DNA from: Emergomyces orientalis
Taxonomy: Eukaryota > Ascomycota > Eurotiomycetes > Onygenales > Ajellomycetaceae
Length of the DNA stretch: 28,785 nucleotides
Direction: 5' to 3'
Assembly (NCBI GenBank): GCA_002110485.1
Contig: MOWL01000013.1
Span: 1 to 28,785 of the forward strand
Positions 19,202 through 28,499 of the stretch are shown in pieces. Within the stretch, counting starts at the first letter, position 1. Each line of letters opens with the position of its first letter. The notes beneath the pieces are model-generated. The model saw nothing but the letters and a program-made list of their open reading frames with translations. It did no database searches and was not told the DNA's origin. Both the position numbers and the translations under genes were made by a program.

Positions 19202-19587
19202 TTATTTCATCACCGGATCGAAATCAATCTCATCATTATCCGCAAATACAGGATCTTGGTGCAGGCTCTTTGGCTTGGTATCAACATTGGTCGTAACGCG
19301 TTCGGCGCTCCCACCTGCATAGCCTATTAGCAATCAAGTCTTGGTAAGAGTTGCGATGGCTCCTACTTTGTTCTTTCTGGAGAACAGTCTGATCCCATTT
19401 GGTTAACCGTTCGTCGCCGTGGCTAATGGTGGTCAGTAAGGAAAAATACAGGAGCTATTCTGCAAGCATACTCTTCAGGAGCATTTAGAGCTGGTCCCTT
19501 TTTCTCAGTTTCCGTGGTCTCGTGGTTAGGGGTATTGGGACGTGTTTTCGGGTGGCTGGCGACGCTGGTGACTGCAGGCATGAACAT
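19202..19587 (-). CDS. Small protein of unknown function, three exons
   Basis: Model: exons 19587-19472, 19422-19367 and 19314-19202, giving 94 residues. Intron 1 (19471-19423, 49 bp) has GTATGC, a CTGAC branch and ATTAG. Intron 2 (19366-19315, 52 bp) has GTAGGA, GCTAAT and GCAG. The product is polar and probably largely disordered: a Thr/Pro/Lys-rich start (HPKTRPNTPNHE), KKGPALNAPE, DERLTKWDQTVL, then an acidic end DPVFADNDEIDFDPVMK. The two introns, both needed to keep the frame, argue for a real gene. No known domain was recognised. An alternative start codon is two codons downstream. It lies about 200 bp beyond the copia insertion and seems undamaged. Confidence 0.65.
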
Positions 19588-20717
19588 CGTGATGGACGAA
19601 GACGGCGTGGCAAAGTGTAAAGGCTTGCAAAAATTGGAATGTAGTTGGTAGTTTCCTTAAGAGATGGTATTATGCGCGATGCGTTTGGAGTGATAGATAG
19701 AGTGTTTGTAAATTGGTGTTGCAGAGCTCGAATTTTCGTAAGCCGTTCATTGCCTCAGGATTGGGAGGGAATCTTGCCCCCTTATATGCTGTTGTATTGA
19801 TCCCGCAAGTTGATTCATTGAGTCGTGTCGAACCGTCTTACTGCACACCCAGACGCAGGATATGTTGTCCATACCGACCCAGACCATGCGACGCACCCTG
19901 CGCTATGCGCTCTATTTTGAACTGGTGATATTACCTTCATCGCGAATCGCCAAAGCGCGAAAAAGGATTTTGCGAGACCACGATGCAGGGAATGCTATCA
20001 ATCCGTTTGGGTCTGATTGGTAGACATCTTAGGAAAAGAAAACCCAGATGCTATGTTGTTGTCCCTGAACACTAAATTGAAGACAGTCCGCTGTAAATAT
20101 CCTCATTTGATCTATGTTTTTTGCCTCATTGTGAACCTTTGAAACAAAAAAGGTATTGCGAGGCAGTGGTGCTGGGAGCTACTACAGTAGTTTGCAGTAG
20201 TAGGATGAGCTGTGTGTTAAACATGGATAACGGGGGGTTTCATTAGGCTGATTGGTATCCATCCAGGGCAAAGACAAAATTAGCCGCCCAAGTTGATAGT
20301 ACGAAAGGAAGGGAATTGAATCCGAGCCATACCCTTTTTCATAAGTTATGCAGCTGTGCATTAATCAATGAGATGCTTAACTTCATATCCCAGTCGTTGA
20401 GGTCCCAGTGCATCGATCCTCTTACTGTTTATGGTTGAACCAATCTGTGATTTTGCTGTATGCGGGCCTCCTAGTGTCGCAGTCAACTAGTTGTGCAGCA
20501 AATTAGGCGGACATGCAGGAAACATGTAAGTGCCTAACTTTAGAAATGGCTCAGTCACCTAAGCCTTCACCCCTCATTTTCTACGACTTAAAGGCGCATA
20601 GTTCCCAGATTTGAAACGGATGATTCGCTTCAGGCACAAAAAATAAATCATCCTCTTGACGAACTTCCACCGATTCGCACCCTCCTCCACCTTAGCTTTA
20701 GTCCCTGCCTTTCTAAA
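19588..20717. other. Intergenic region between two divergent genes
   Basis: About 1.1 kb that should contain promoters for the small minus-strand gene and for the gene at 20718. The leader just before 20718 is pyrimidine-rich (CACCCTCCTCCACC, then CCCTGCCTTTCTAAA). An ORF at 19713-19928 has no motif. No repeat copy was recognised. Confidence 0.45.
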
Positions 20718-21842
20718 ATGTCTTCAGTCTTGCTTTCACAGTTGAGGAGCTTAGTGGAAAAAACCGAACAATTAAAAGGCAAACCCAGCAAGCTTTACCA
20801 GAGTGACGTCGAGTGGCAGAACCTAACTGAACTGAGTCTACGTCTTTCGAATGCCGCGTCGCAGCTGCAACAAGAAATTAAGGGTTCGAAAGAGTCACGC
20901 ATAACTCGTGCGTGGAAGGAAAGCGAAAAGCACAGAACACATGCACAGTTGGTGAGGGGTGACCTCTTTGCGAAAGGACGGTTGAGACAACCAGCAGTAT
21001 TCCGGCGAAACATCGTGGTGATATTTGAAGGACCGAAAATCTCTACATTCGATTCAGAGGATACAAGAATGAGAAAGGAATCTACACGCAAGAGATGTGA
21101 TGAAATTCGAAGCTTGAACCCAGACGGTGTGATTTCCTGGGCGATCGCATACGCTCCAACCCTATGGGCTGGAGGGGCAACGGCATCGGACCTATTCGAT
21201 TGCCTTATTAACGACATCGAGCCCGACGTGGTCCAGACATGGCCGTTGGTGGTACGGGAGACACTACACAAACTCAAAGGAGATGAGACACACTTACAAA
21301 TATCTTCTGAATATCATAATTTTCTAAATGGTTAGTTATTGCAGAACTTTCAATACAGAGAAAGGCTGACAGAGAGCAGCGGTCGACAAGTTGACAAACC
21401 GAGAGGAAAACTCATTGCGAACAAGGAAGCGCCAATGCATTCAAAGGACCAGTGAACCTACGAAAGAACAATCGATTAATAACGAAGTACTTGAAGTGAC
21501 AGGGCCTGCAGCTACGATACTAACACACAGACGTGAGTTAGAAAGAAGCCAATTTCCAATTAACTACAAGAATATTAGATTAAATTACAAAATTCAGAGA
21601 TCGAATATAGATACTCCGAAGCACCAATCGATTTGATCTCGGAATTAGGTGAAGACTTTTCCGAAGCTGTGCAGACCAGCAAACAATGGGAATGGGAGCG
21701 AATGGTTGGAGGATTATTAACCACTGACTGTGTAAACGCGTTGGCGCCAAAGGATCGAAATCAGGATATCTCTATAACCTTGTCAGTGGGATTTGAGTTA
21801 GGAACGCAATTGATCGAGAAGTTCGAGCTCGTACCTAGGTGA
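20718..21842 (+). CDS. Hypothetical protein, three exons
   Basis: Model: exons 20718-21330, 21380-21532 and 21598-21842, giving 336 residues. Intron 1 (49 bp) has GTTAGT, a CTGAC branch and GCAG; intron 2 (65 bp) has GTGAGT and TTCAG. Splicing keeps one frame to TGA 21840-21842. The N-terminus looks helical and possibly coiled coil (LLSQLRSLVEKTEQLKGK, then LSLRLSNAASQLQQEI). A hydrophobic segment follows (GVISWAIAYAPTLWAGGATA), and a basic linker (NSLRTRKRQC) lies in exon 2. No known domain was recognised. Its last eight bases overlap the minus-strand gene at 21835-22140. Confidence 0.65.
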
Positions 21843-22140
21843 ACTTGATTGTAGCCGCGACGACGCGAACCTTGTGCCCGGCCGGAACGTCAGATGTGTT
21901 GACCTTATTCTCATCCTCCCATTCCCAGTACGGCGGAGAGTCCATATTGGCATTCGGATCATAAATCTGGATCAGTTTTCCCTTCCCGGTTATATTTCTT
22001 GGATAGCCCGCTTTCTCGAATAACTTTGTTTTGATGTATTCCCATTCTCCTTTTAGAGCCGTAGCTCCGGCCTAAAAGCGCAAATCATTAGATTAAGTAC
22101 AGCTTTTAGATTGTTCGCGTCCACGCACCTCTTCTGACAT
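21835..22140 (-). CDS. Small protein of unknown function, two exons
   Basis: Model: a 12-bp first exon (22140-22129, ATG TCA GAA GAG), an intron at 22128-22072 (GTGCGT...TTTTAG, 57 bp) and exon 22071-21835, giving 82 residues. The second exon reads as a compact folded domain rich in aromatics (GEWEYIKTKLFEKAGYPR, IQIYDPNANMD, PPYWEWEDE) and ends VRVVAATIKFT before TAG. The tiny first exon makes the exact start uncertain; an upstream exon from the ATG at 22319 is possible but does not join in frame without another splice. It overlaps the convergent gene by 8 bp. No known family was recognised. Confidence 0.55.
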
Positions 22141-22324
22141 GGTTCGCCACTGACTGGTTCTCCGTGATGGTTGGCACGTTGGTTGTGGTTTTGCTGGGAA
22201 TAATGCTGCGCGTTCACAGTAATATCGGTATCTAATAACAATGGGAAGGTACCCGAATCCTCACTTTTCGAAAGGGTGTCGTTTTGGTCTTCGATAGAAT
22301 GTTGATAGGAAAAATGCAAAAACC

Positions 22325-22531
22325 ATGTCCTGGGTAGAGCACAGATTTATGCAAGAGCAGCAGGCAAACGATAAGATTAAAGGCTCCAGGCTAAAAGAGT
22401 TGAAAAAAAGAGTATTGAAGACACCAAAGAGCAATGATTTGGTTGCAAGATATTTATGGTTGACAACTGGACATGTGACTCCTGGTGCAAAGAGGGGTCA
22501 ATTGACAGTTATGGTCGGCCCTGGAAATTAA
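22325..22531 (+). CDS. Possible small basic protein
   Basis: A 68-codon ORF with a real ATG, lysine-rich and helical (GSRLKELKKRVLKTPKSN), divergent from the gene at 21835-22140 with ~185 bp between starts. It has no recognisable domain and no supporting splice site, so it may be chance or one exon of a larger gene. Confidence 0.3.
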   Translation: MSWVEHRFMQEQQANDKIKGSRLKELKKRVLKTPKSNDLVARYLWLTTGHVTPGAKRGQLTVMVGPGN

Positions 22532-23052
22532 CAAATGTCAGTTGGGTATCAGTGCGTCGGTGGAGGCCAAATAGCCGTCTTCTGTGAGAATACAGCCCTA
22601 TTTTTCAAGCCGAACCCCATGCAAACGTCTCTTTAACCTGCCACTCCGCACGACAGGATGTTGAGGAACCAAGGTCGTATACAAATATCGCTATATCCCC
22701 CTCCTCTATGCAACACATGGTGTCTCTACGCTATTTGGGAGCCCAATTACCCGCTTTCCCTGTAATTAGCTCGCCAAGCAAGTCGAGGAGGGCATGGTTT
22801 AGTGAATACGATGAAAAGGAGCGATCACATGACTCCGCTAGCCAAGAGAAGCATCATCCATGGGCGAAATTTTTTTATCATTACTGGTGGTGGGGAAATT
22901 GGTTGTTCTGCGCAGCGTCATATTGATAGGCTATCATCGGATGTGCTGCCCCGCAGTCTAACAACCGGCTTATGAGTTTACGAAAAGATATTCTGGATCT
23001 AGTTGACATAACACATGTAGAATAATCCAAATGATAATAATTAATTCTTGTC
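22532..23052. other. Intergenic region, nothing recognised
   Basis: Contains a 72-codon plus-strand ORF (22708-22926) without motif, and AT-rich sequence near 23000-23045. No repeats or RNA genes were seen. Confidence 0.4.
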
Positions 23053-23357
23053 CTAACCAGCTATGTTGACCTCCTCGTTAAACACTGTTTTAAGTCCATC
23101 GTCATCTTCGGCAATGGATGTGACGTCCTTCGTTTGGAGAGGCCCGCTCGTCATAATGGTCACTGATACCGACCGTCCTTCTCTTCGGTAAACATATGAT
23201 TCAGCGTAGTTTTATGTCTAAAACTTAATAGGTCTCTTAACGTATTTGCGGATGAACTGTAGCGCCTGTACCGAGAGCCTATGGGGGTACCGTGGTGCTT
23301 CGATAATATGCTGCGGGAAACAGTAGGAGAGTTAGCTTCATCAATGGCTTTTGACAT
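23053..23357 (-). pseudogene. Coding-like segment with shifting frames, unknown product
   Basis: An ATG at 23357 opens a 65-codon frame. A second frame gives RYPHRLSVQALQFIRKYVKR between about 23310 and 23230. A third gives SVTIMTSGPLQTKDVTSIAE and an acidic end, stopping at TAG 23055-23053. A GCTAAC plus CCCGCAG acceptor-like site lies near 23340-23315. The pieces look like protein, but no splice model joins them in one frame. Either a decayed gene or indel-affected exons. Family unknown. Confidence 0.3.
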
Positions 23358-23744
23358 GAAGTGATAGTAAAGAATCAGTGGGATTACCGCTCTGATCTCG
23401 AAGCCTACAGTTTATGATATACCAGTGAAACCTAAGTATCAACACTTGAGCGGTGTCCCGTGCTTATAAATATAAAATCCAAACGTGGTAGACAAATTGC
23501 CATGTGGTCAAAACCATTTCTTAGACGAAAGAAAAAAATATAGAGGAGTAAATAACCCACAAATTATGTCATGATCCACGTAAGGTCGTGTGATACGGAA
23601 ATTATCTTCATTCGCGGGATCTGAAACAATCTTGGAACTTTAATTGATGCAAGCAATGCTGTGAAAGTGAAAAATGGACGTAGTTCAAGAATGACGGAGC
23701 GTATAGCGAGACCCAAATGCGGACCACGAGGATGTCCTCACCTT
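23358..23744. other. Intergenic region, nothing recognised
   Basis: AT-rich near 23460-23560. No ORF with motifs, no repeat match within this window. Confidence 0.35.
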
Positions 23745-23946
23745 GTCGAGAAACCAAGGAGTCCAACTGAGTTTCTTAGCGCTATTCCTTGAACTTTGAG
23801 GCGGCATTCCGACGGAGCAAGTCTCTACAGCGCTCCAGGCTGATCTGAGCTTTTGAGAGTTCTTTAGAAAAGGTAGATCTGTTCTTCCCAAGCCTTCTCC
23901 TCTTGAGCCCGAGGTTCAGTGATATAGCAGATAGCGCATTTCGCAT
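23745..23946 (-). pseudogene. Truncated inverted copy of the 3' end of the kinase gene
   Basis: The reverse complement matches 27592-27777, the last ~50 codons and stop of the kinase gene at 25335-27757, with roughly one difference per 15 bases. Shared signatures are NLGLKRRRLGKNRS, FSKELSKAQI and ASKFKE followed by TAG. The copy begins abruptly where repeat R2 starts (23945-23947) and stays in frame to the stop. Upstream parts of the kinase are absent, so it is non-functional. Similarity ends about 20 bp past the stop codon. Confidence 0.85.
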
Positions 23947-24306
23947 CAAGAAAAATCCATCTGTGTCATCTAGTGGAATAAAGTAGAGGTTTCACACAAA
24001 CATTGCTGGATATTTTAAAAAGTGACTTTTTGGCTCAATGGAGCCCACCTTATTTCTGGGCAGCTTGTGTCCCAGGACGTTCGTTGGAAATATCCAAGAA
24101 GACCCTGCACGAGCTGTAATACCAGATTCAACAGCCATTCAACACAACTGGATCACGAAGAAGCAGCTAGATTCGATTTTCTGAATTGAACAGGGGAGCA
24201 AGATCGGGGCCCTTCACTGATAAAGAGAACAAGAAGTAGCACTTGGGATATCGAGCCAATACAGCTAACTTACAAGACCTTTGGTCATGTGATTCTAATA
24301 CCATAC
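23945..24306 (+). repeat. Long direct repeat R2 (~363 bp)
   Basis: Near-identical copy of 13259-13622 in the same orientation, about 10.7 kb away. It abuts the truncated kinase copy on its left and the inverted LTR-like module on its right. The 87-codon ORF of R1 is interrupted here by TGA near 24182 and by a one-base deletion near 24210. Confidence 0.85.
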
Positions 24307-24411
24307 TGTTGGACGTCTGAGTGGTTGTATTGGCAGCTATCTACTGGGGGCTATATATGCTGTGTCCGGGGCGCTAGTCCGTACTAGGAAGCCCGCGGCT
24401 CCCATACATAC
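24307..24411 (-). repeat. LTR-like module next to R2, inverted relative to the R1 copy
   Basis: Begins TGTTGGACGTCTGAGTGG. Its reverse complement contains GGGCTTCCTAGTACGGACTA and CCAATACAACCAC, as in 13623-13719. The two copies differ by several substitutions and small indels, and this one has a degraded outer end (CTCCCATACA where TCCAACA is expected). Confidence 0.6.
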
Positions 24412-24439
24412 AAGTAAATTTTCTCACGTGGGAGCTCTG

Positions 24440-24850
24440 TGACGGCCATCAAGTGCTTGGATATTATCGGACTGAAGCTTGCGAAGTTCTAGCAGATACT
24501 CAGCTGTCTGCCTAGCTATCATTTCTTTTTCACCTGTGGAAAGCTTCGGCCAGACGTTGCTGAGGGGCTCGCCAGGAATACGCTTCATTAAGATAAGGGT
24601 GTGTTCGCCTTCGTTCCAAGATTCGACAACGGTGGGAACAGGAATGGATGTCTTTTCCTGCACAAACTGAATATTTGGTACTTCAAGGGTCGGAAGACTA
24701 GTACCTCGATCTTTAAGAATCAAATTTGAGCCCAATGACCAGACGCCTCGATCGCCAGCTTCATAGAATAGATTGACATGGCTTTTGTAGTTACAATTCT
24801 TTGGCGTTCAGTAGTCCAGCTACACGCTGCGCAAGGGCCTGAGGAGGTCA
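24440..24850 (-). pseudogene. Fragment of an aminoglycoside-phosphotransferase-like (APH) kinase gene
   Basis: The minus frame from about 24795 reads VNLFYEAGDRGVWSLGSNLI, LKDRG, then PTVVESWNEGEHTLILMKRI, PGEPLSNVWPKLS and ARQTAEYLLELRKLQ. This is the N-terminal lobe typical of fungal APH-family phosphotransferases, including the MKRIPGEPL hinge segment. Sequence upstream shows a further piece (VAGLLNAKEL) in another frame after an ATG at about 24849, with an in-frame stop. The gene is cut just after ALDGR, close to the LTR-like module, and the catalytic HxD and DxD parts are missing. A decayed fragment. Confidence 0.7.
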
Positions 24851-25334
24851 TATTGAGTGAATGAATAATAACAATTTGTTCCATGTATTGTTCGAAGATT
24901 GTTGTGTGATCATGTTCGACGGAGGAATCTGACGGGTAATTGTGGTTCTTGTGTGTGCTGCGTAAGCATATGAGCCTTGGTGGTCATTCTGCGGCTAGTG
25001 AACGGAACACGCAGCACGACAGCAAATTGATGTGGATTCGGCAAGCTACGCAAGCCTGTGAATGGTGTAGGGGCGCTTTGGGTAGCATTGCATGGACATG
25101 CTGGTGATATTATATGATTAGACAGTAGTACATACGATACAACCGACTAGAACCCTTTCTACCCGGTGTCTCAAATTTCTGTCCAGCGTCTCATAAGGTG
25201 GGTTGTTTGTTTCAAAATATGCCCGGAAGTAAGATAATCCGTTCCGTTCACTTTGTTTACCCACGTTTGCTCCATGCGGCTTTCCAATTTATAATTAAGC
25301 ACCTACAGCATTGTAGGGAGATTATGCCTTTAGA
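24851..25334. other. Intergenic region, promoter side of the nuclease-kinase gene
   Basis: About 480 bp with no motif-bearing ORF. A plus-strand ORF starting at 25198 overlaps the next gene in another frame and is an artefact of its repeats. Confidence 0.45.
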
Positions 25335-27757
25335 ATGGATCCGAAAATACAAGAATTGTTGGCTGAACTCGAGCGAGAAAGAGCTGAACGTGAGCGAGAA
25401 AGAGCTGAACTTGATCAAGAAAGACAATGGCGTCAAGACGCGGAAGCTGAGGCGAGAAGCGAAAGAAGGCGGCGTGAAGAAGAGCAACGACGTGAAGAAG
25501 AGCAACGACGGCGTGAAGAAGAGCAACGACGGCGTGAAGAAGAGCAACGACGGCGTGAAGAAGAGCAACGACGGCGTGAAGAAGCAGAAGCTTTGGCTGC
25601 AAGTTCGGAGTCATCAACACTGCCTCTCTTTTTACATGCCTGCCATGAATTGTTAGTCGCGATCGAGATCGTGACAGACCCTACTCAAACAACTCAAGGC
25701 GCGGTAACGAGACCAACAAATCGGAGGGTTCCATCTCGCATCACGTTGTGGGACACATTCACTGAGGAGCAAATGAAGGTGTGGCACAAGCTCAATCAGC
25801 ATCCCCATTTCTTGACAGAAAAGCTCTTCCCCTCCCTACATCAGCTTGACTACGTCCGCCAACTTATCAACCCAATTTCCTCAGAGTGGGATCTTCGGTA
25901 CTATGAACGGGAAACGGTAGAAAATCAAGTGCGGGCCATAATAGACCGAATATATGAGAATGATGACCTTAAGAGGGCATTCGGCTTGCGCGGATCGATT
26001 ACCTTTGAAAGCCATGCTAACCTTGGGCTTTCAACGCGGGCGGCTGATTTGAACCCGGGTGATCAGGAGTCGTCCGTTGAACCCATGGTCGGGACCAAAT
26101 CAAGTACCGGAAAGAGAATGGGCAAGAAGAATAACACAAAGCAAATGGAGACCACGATGGTCACGGGAGGACAGGCAGATCGATTCTGCATCTATCGCCA
26201 GGATGGCGATGAGCACATCCCAGCGCTCGCTATCGAGTACAAGGCGCCCCACAAGCTCACTCGGGATGAAATCGTGGGAGGGCTGGCTCAGGACATCCAT
26301 CCTTCCAAAGAAGTAATCGGCAAAGACTCAGATGACCCTGATTTCTGCTCGAAGCGGTTAGTCGCTGCCGTCATCACACAGTTGTTCTCCTACATGGTTG
26401 CCAAGGGAGTTCGGTACGGCTATGTGTGCACCGGAGAAGCCTTTATCTTTCTACGCATTCTTGACGATCCGTCATCCGTCATGTGTTCGGTCTGTACTCC
26501 CAGCCTAGATTTGAAGAAATCAATGATGGCAGTCTCCATTTAACTGCCGTCGCTCAGGTACTAGCATTTACCTTAAGAGCTCTAGTGTCCCCTCCTGTCC
26601 CGCAAGAATGGCATGATGCCGTCGCGGAACTTGGCATCTGGCCGGTTGAATACTCGGATATCCTGGAGCAAACACCTCCAACCGCTCGCCGGAAGCATGC
26701 CTCACCTCTGTATCGGGGCCGGCGCCCTTCCAAGCTTCTTCCTTTTCAGATGACATTACGGCCCAGATGCCGGCCACACATAGATATTGTACCCCGATCA
26801 AGAAGCCCTTCCCCCTCAGCGTCTCCGCCTCCATCTCCGTTGTCGCCATCCGCCCGCCGTGGACGAACCGTAAACGCTCGAGCCCGCTCTAACCCGGATC
26901 AAAAATCTGGTAAGAAAGGGCAATCCAGCGAAGACAGCGATGCGAATTGGATAGACCATGCTGCTGAACCACCAAAGATCAAAAGCCAACCTTACTGTTC
27001 CCAGCAGTGCTTGTTGGCCCTACGAGACGGTGGTCCGCTCGACACCTCCTGCCCGAACTATCAAGCTCACCTTAAGCGACGGATCCAGCCAGCGGAGTTT
27101 TGTACTCTTATCCAAGAGCAGCTCTCCAGGGACCGTGGCCCGGATGCCAACTGTCGCCCTCTCTACAAGAAGGGAAGTTGTGGGGCAGCTTTTAAAATCC
27201 ATCTTTTGTCGCATGGCTACACTCTACTCGCAAAGGGCGTCGAACGCAACAATTTACGTAAACTCGAACATGAAAACGAAGTATACCATAGGCTTCATGA
27301 TATTCAAGGCAACTACATTCCGGTTTGTCTCGGGATTGTTGTGCTTGACCCAAAATACCCGTATTACTATGACGAGGGAGTTTATACCCATATGCTCCTT
27401 TTGAGCTGGGCGGGAAAGCCCATCTCGGAAATTATGAAATTGGATAATTCGGCATGCGTGATTGAGATGACATCACAGGCTCTTCAAGCGATTCACCTTG
27501 CAGGTGTGCTGCACCGTGATGTCGAGCCACGAAATATTTTATGGAATGAAGCCTGCAATCGCCCTATGCTTGTAGATTTTGAACGAGCTGAGATGCGAAA
27601 TGCGCTATCTGTTATATCACCGAACCTCGGACTAAAGAGGAGAAGGCTTGGGAAGAACAGATCTATCTTTTCTAAAGAACTTTCAAAAGCTCAGATCACC
27701 CTGGAGCGCTGTAGGGAATTGCTCCGTCGGAATTCCGCCTCAAAGTTCAAGGAATAG
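25335..27757 (+). pseudogene. Coiled-coil / restriction-nuclease-like / protein kinase fusion gene with one frameshift
   Basis: From ATG 25335 the first frame (402 codons) gives an E/R/Q-rich coiled coil (residues ~5-87), a linker, and a domain with GGQADRFCIYR followed by PALAIEYKAPHKL. The spaced D and E-x-K resemble a PD-(D/E)xK nuclease core, and the domain continues to YGYVCTGEAFIFL. Near 26510-26515 coding potential shifts -1 into a second frame, which continues SLHLTAVAQVLAFTLRAL, a Pro/Ser/Arg-rich linker, then a kinase-like domain with YTLLAKGV, HENEVYHRL, GVLHRDVEPRNILW (27505-27546) and LVDFERAE. DFE replaces DFG. Fungal genes of this layout, related to Crinkler-type nuclease-kinase proteins, are known; this assignment is by motif only. 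One missing T could explain the break, so it may be a decayed gene or a sequence error. Confidence 0.75.
25475..25590 (+). repeat. 21-bp tandem repeat inside the coiled coil
   Basis: The unit CGTGAAGAAGAGCAACGACGG (21 bp) codes for the heptad REEEQRR. One shortened 18-bp unit is followed by four full units and a partial one, almost without mismatches. Whole-unit changes keep the frame and the heptad register. Confidence 0.9.
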
Positions 27758-28499
27758 CGCCATTGAACTCAGTTGGACAACTATGCACGAAGAGCTGCTA
27801 CAATAATGATTATTAGAAAAGCTAACATTTCAGAGCGTGGAGGAGCGGGCCCATAAGATTATACTGTTTGAAAAGCTGTTTGATCTTTTGTATAGTGCAT
27901 CCCAATTTGGTCACCCCATCGGTAGTCGAGAGTGTAGTGATACGGCAAACTGTCAAGTCCTCTCTATTACTTTACGCAGGGGTAGGGGGGGTTTCTAGCG
28001 TATTTTACAATTAAATTTAACAAAGATGAACCTCGGAAATCCAAAAAAGAAAAGGCAGGGCAAACTCTTTCTATTCTTGTACCTGCTCCCTGTGACTGAT
28101 GTTAACCCCTGAAGGTTAGCTATTTCTCAGTCAGCCCATACATTACTTAAATTGGCTGTCGTTCATTTTAATAATCAAGAATATCTCTTCATGCTGGAAA
28201 ATTTTGATCTGGATGTTTAAAAAAAGCTTTGCTGAGTCACCCGAGGTTACGCGTGGTTCCGGAATATGCCCCCTCACTCACAATGGCTATGCCTCTGTTT
28301 CATTCTTGCTACTCTATTCTGTAGAATTTCTTATTCATACCTGAAGCCCTGCGTGACTTGTTCTTCCTTAGTTTTGGTTGATATATCCATCGTCAACAAG
28401 GCTGACTGATGTTTTCCTCTTTTTTCTTTGTCTTGAACTGACATCAGACTTGTGTTTACATATCTCCTTAGCAATCTCTGGAAATCTGCATGTGTGTTC
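27758..28499. other. Intergenic region, 3' side of two converging genes
   Basis: The first ~20 bp resemble the flank of the inverted kinase copy at 23745. No recognised gene until the minus-strand exon ending at 28500. A further minus ORF (28525-28331, GTG start) might be a continuation of that edge gene in another frame. Short G-rich (27980-27990) and AT-rich tracts were seen; no repeat match. Confidence 0.4.

Noticed and set aside
25198..25656. 152-codon plus ORF and two long minus ORFs over the coiled-coil repeat
   Set aside because: Low-complexity lysine/asparagine/serine or leucine/phenylalanine repeats produced by reading the 21-bp minisatellite in wrong frames.
26483..26543. Programmed -1 frameshifting between the nuclease-like and kinase-like frames
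   Set aside because: No slippery heptamer or obvious stimulatory structure at the transition; a missing T explains it more simply.
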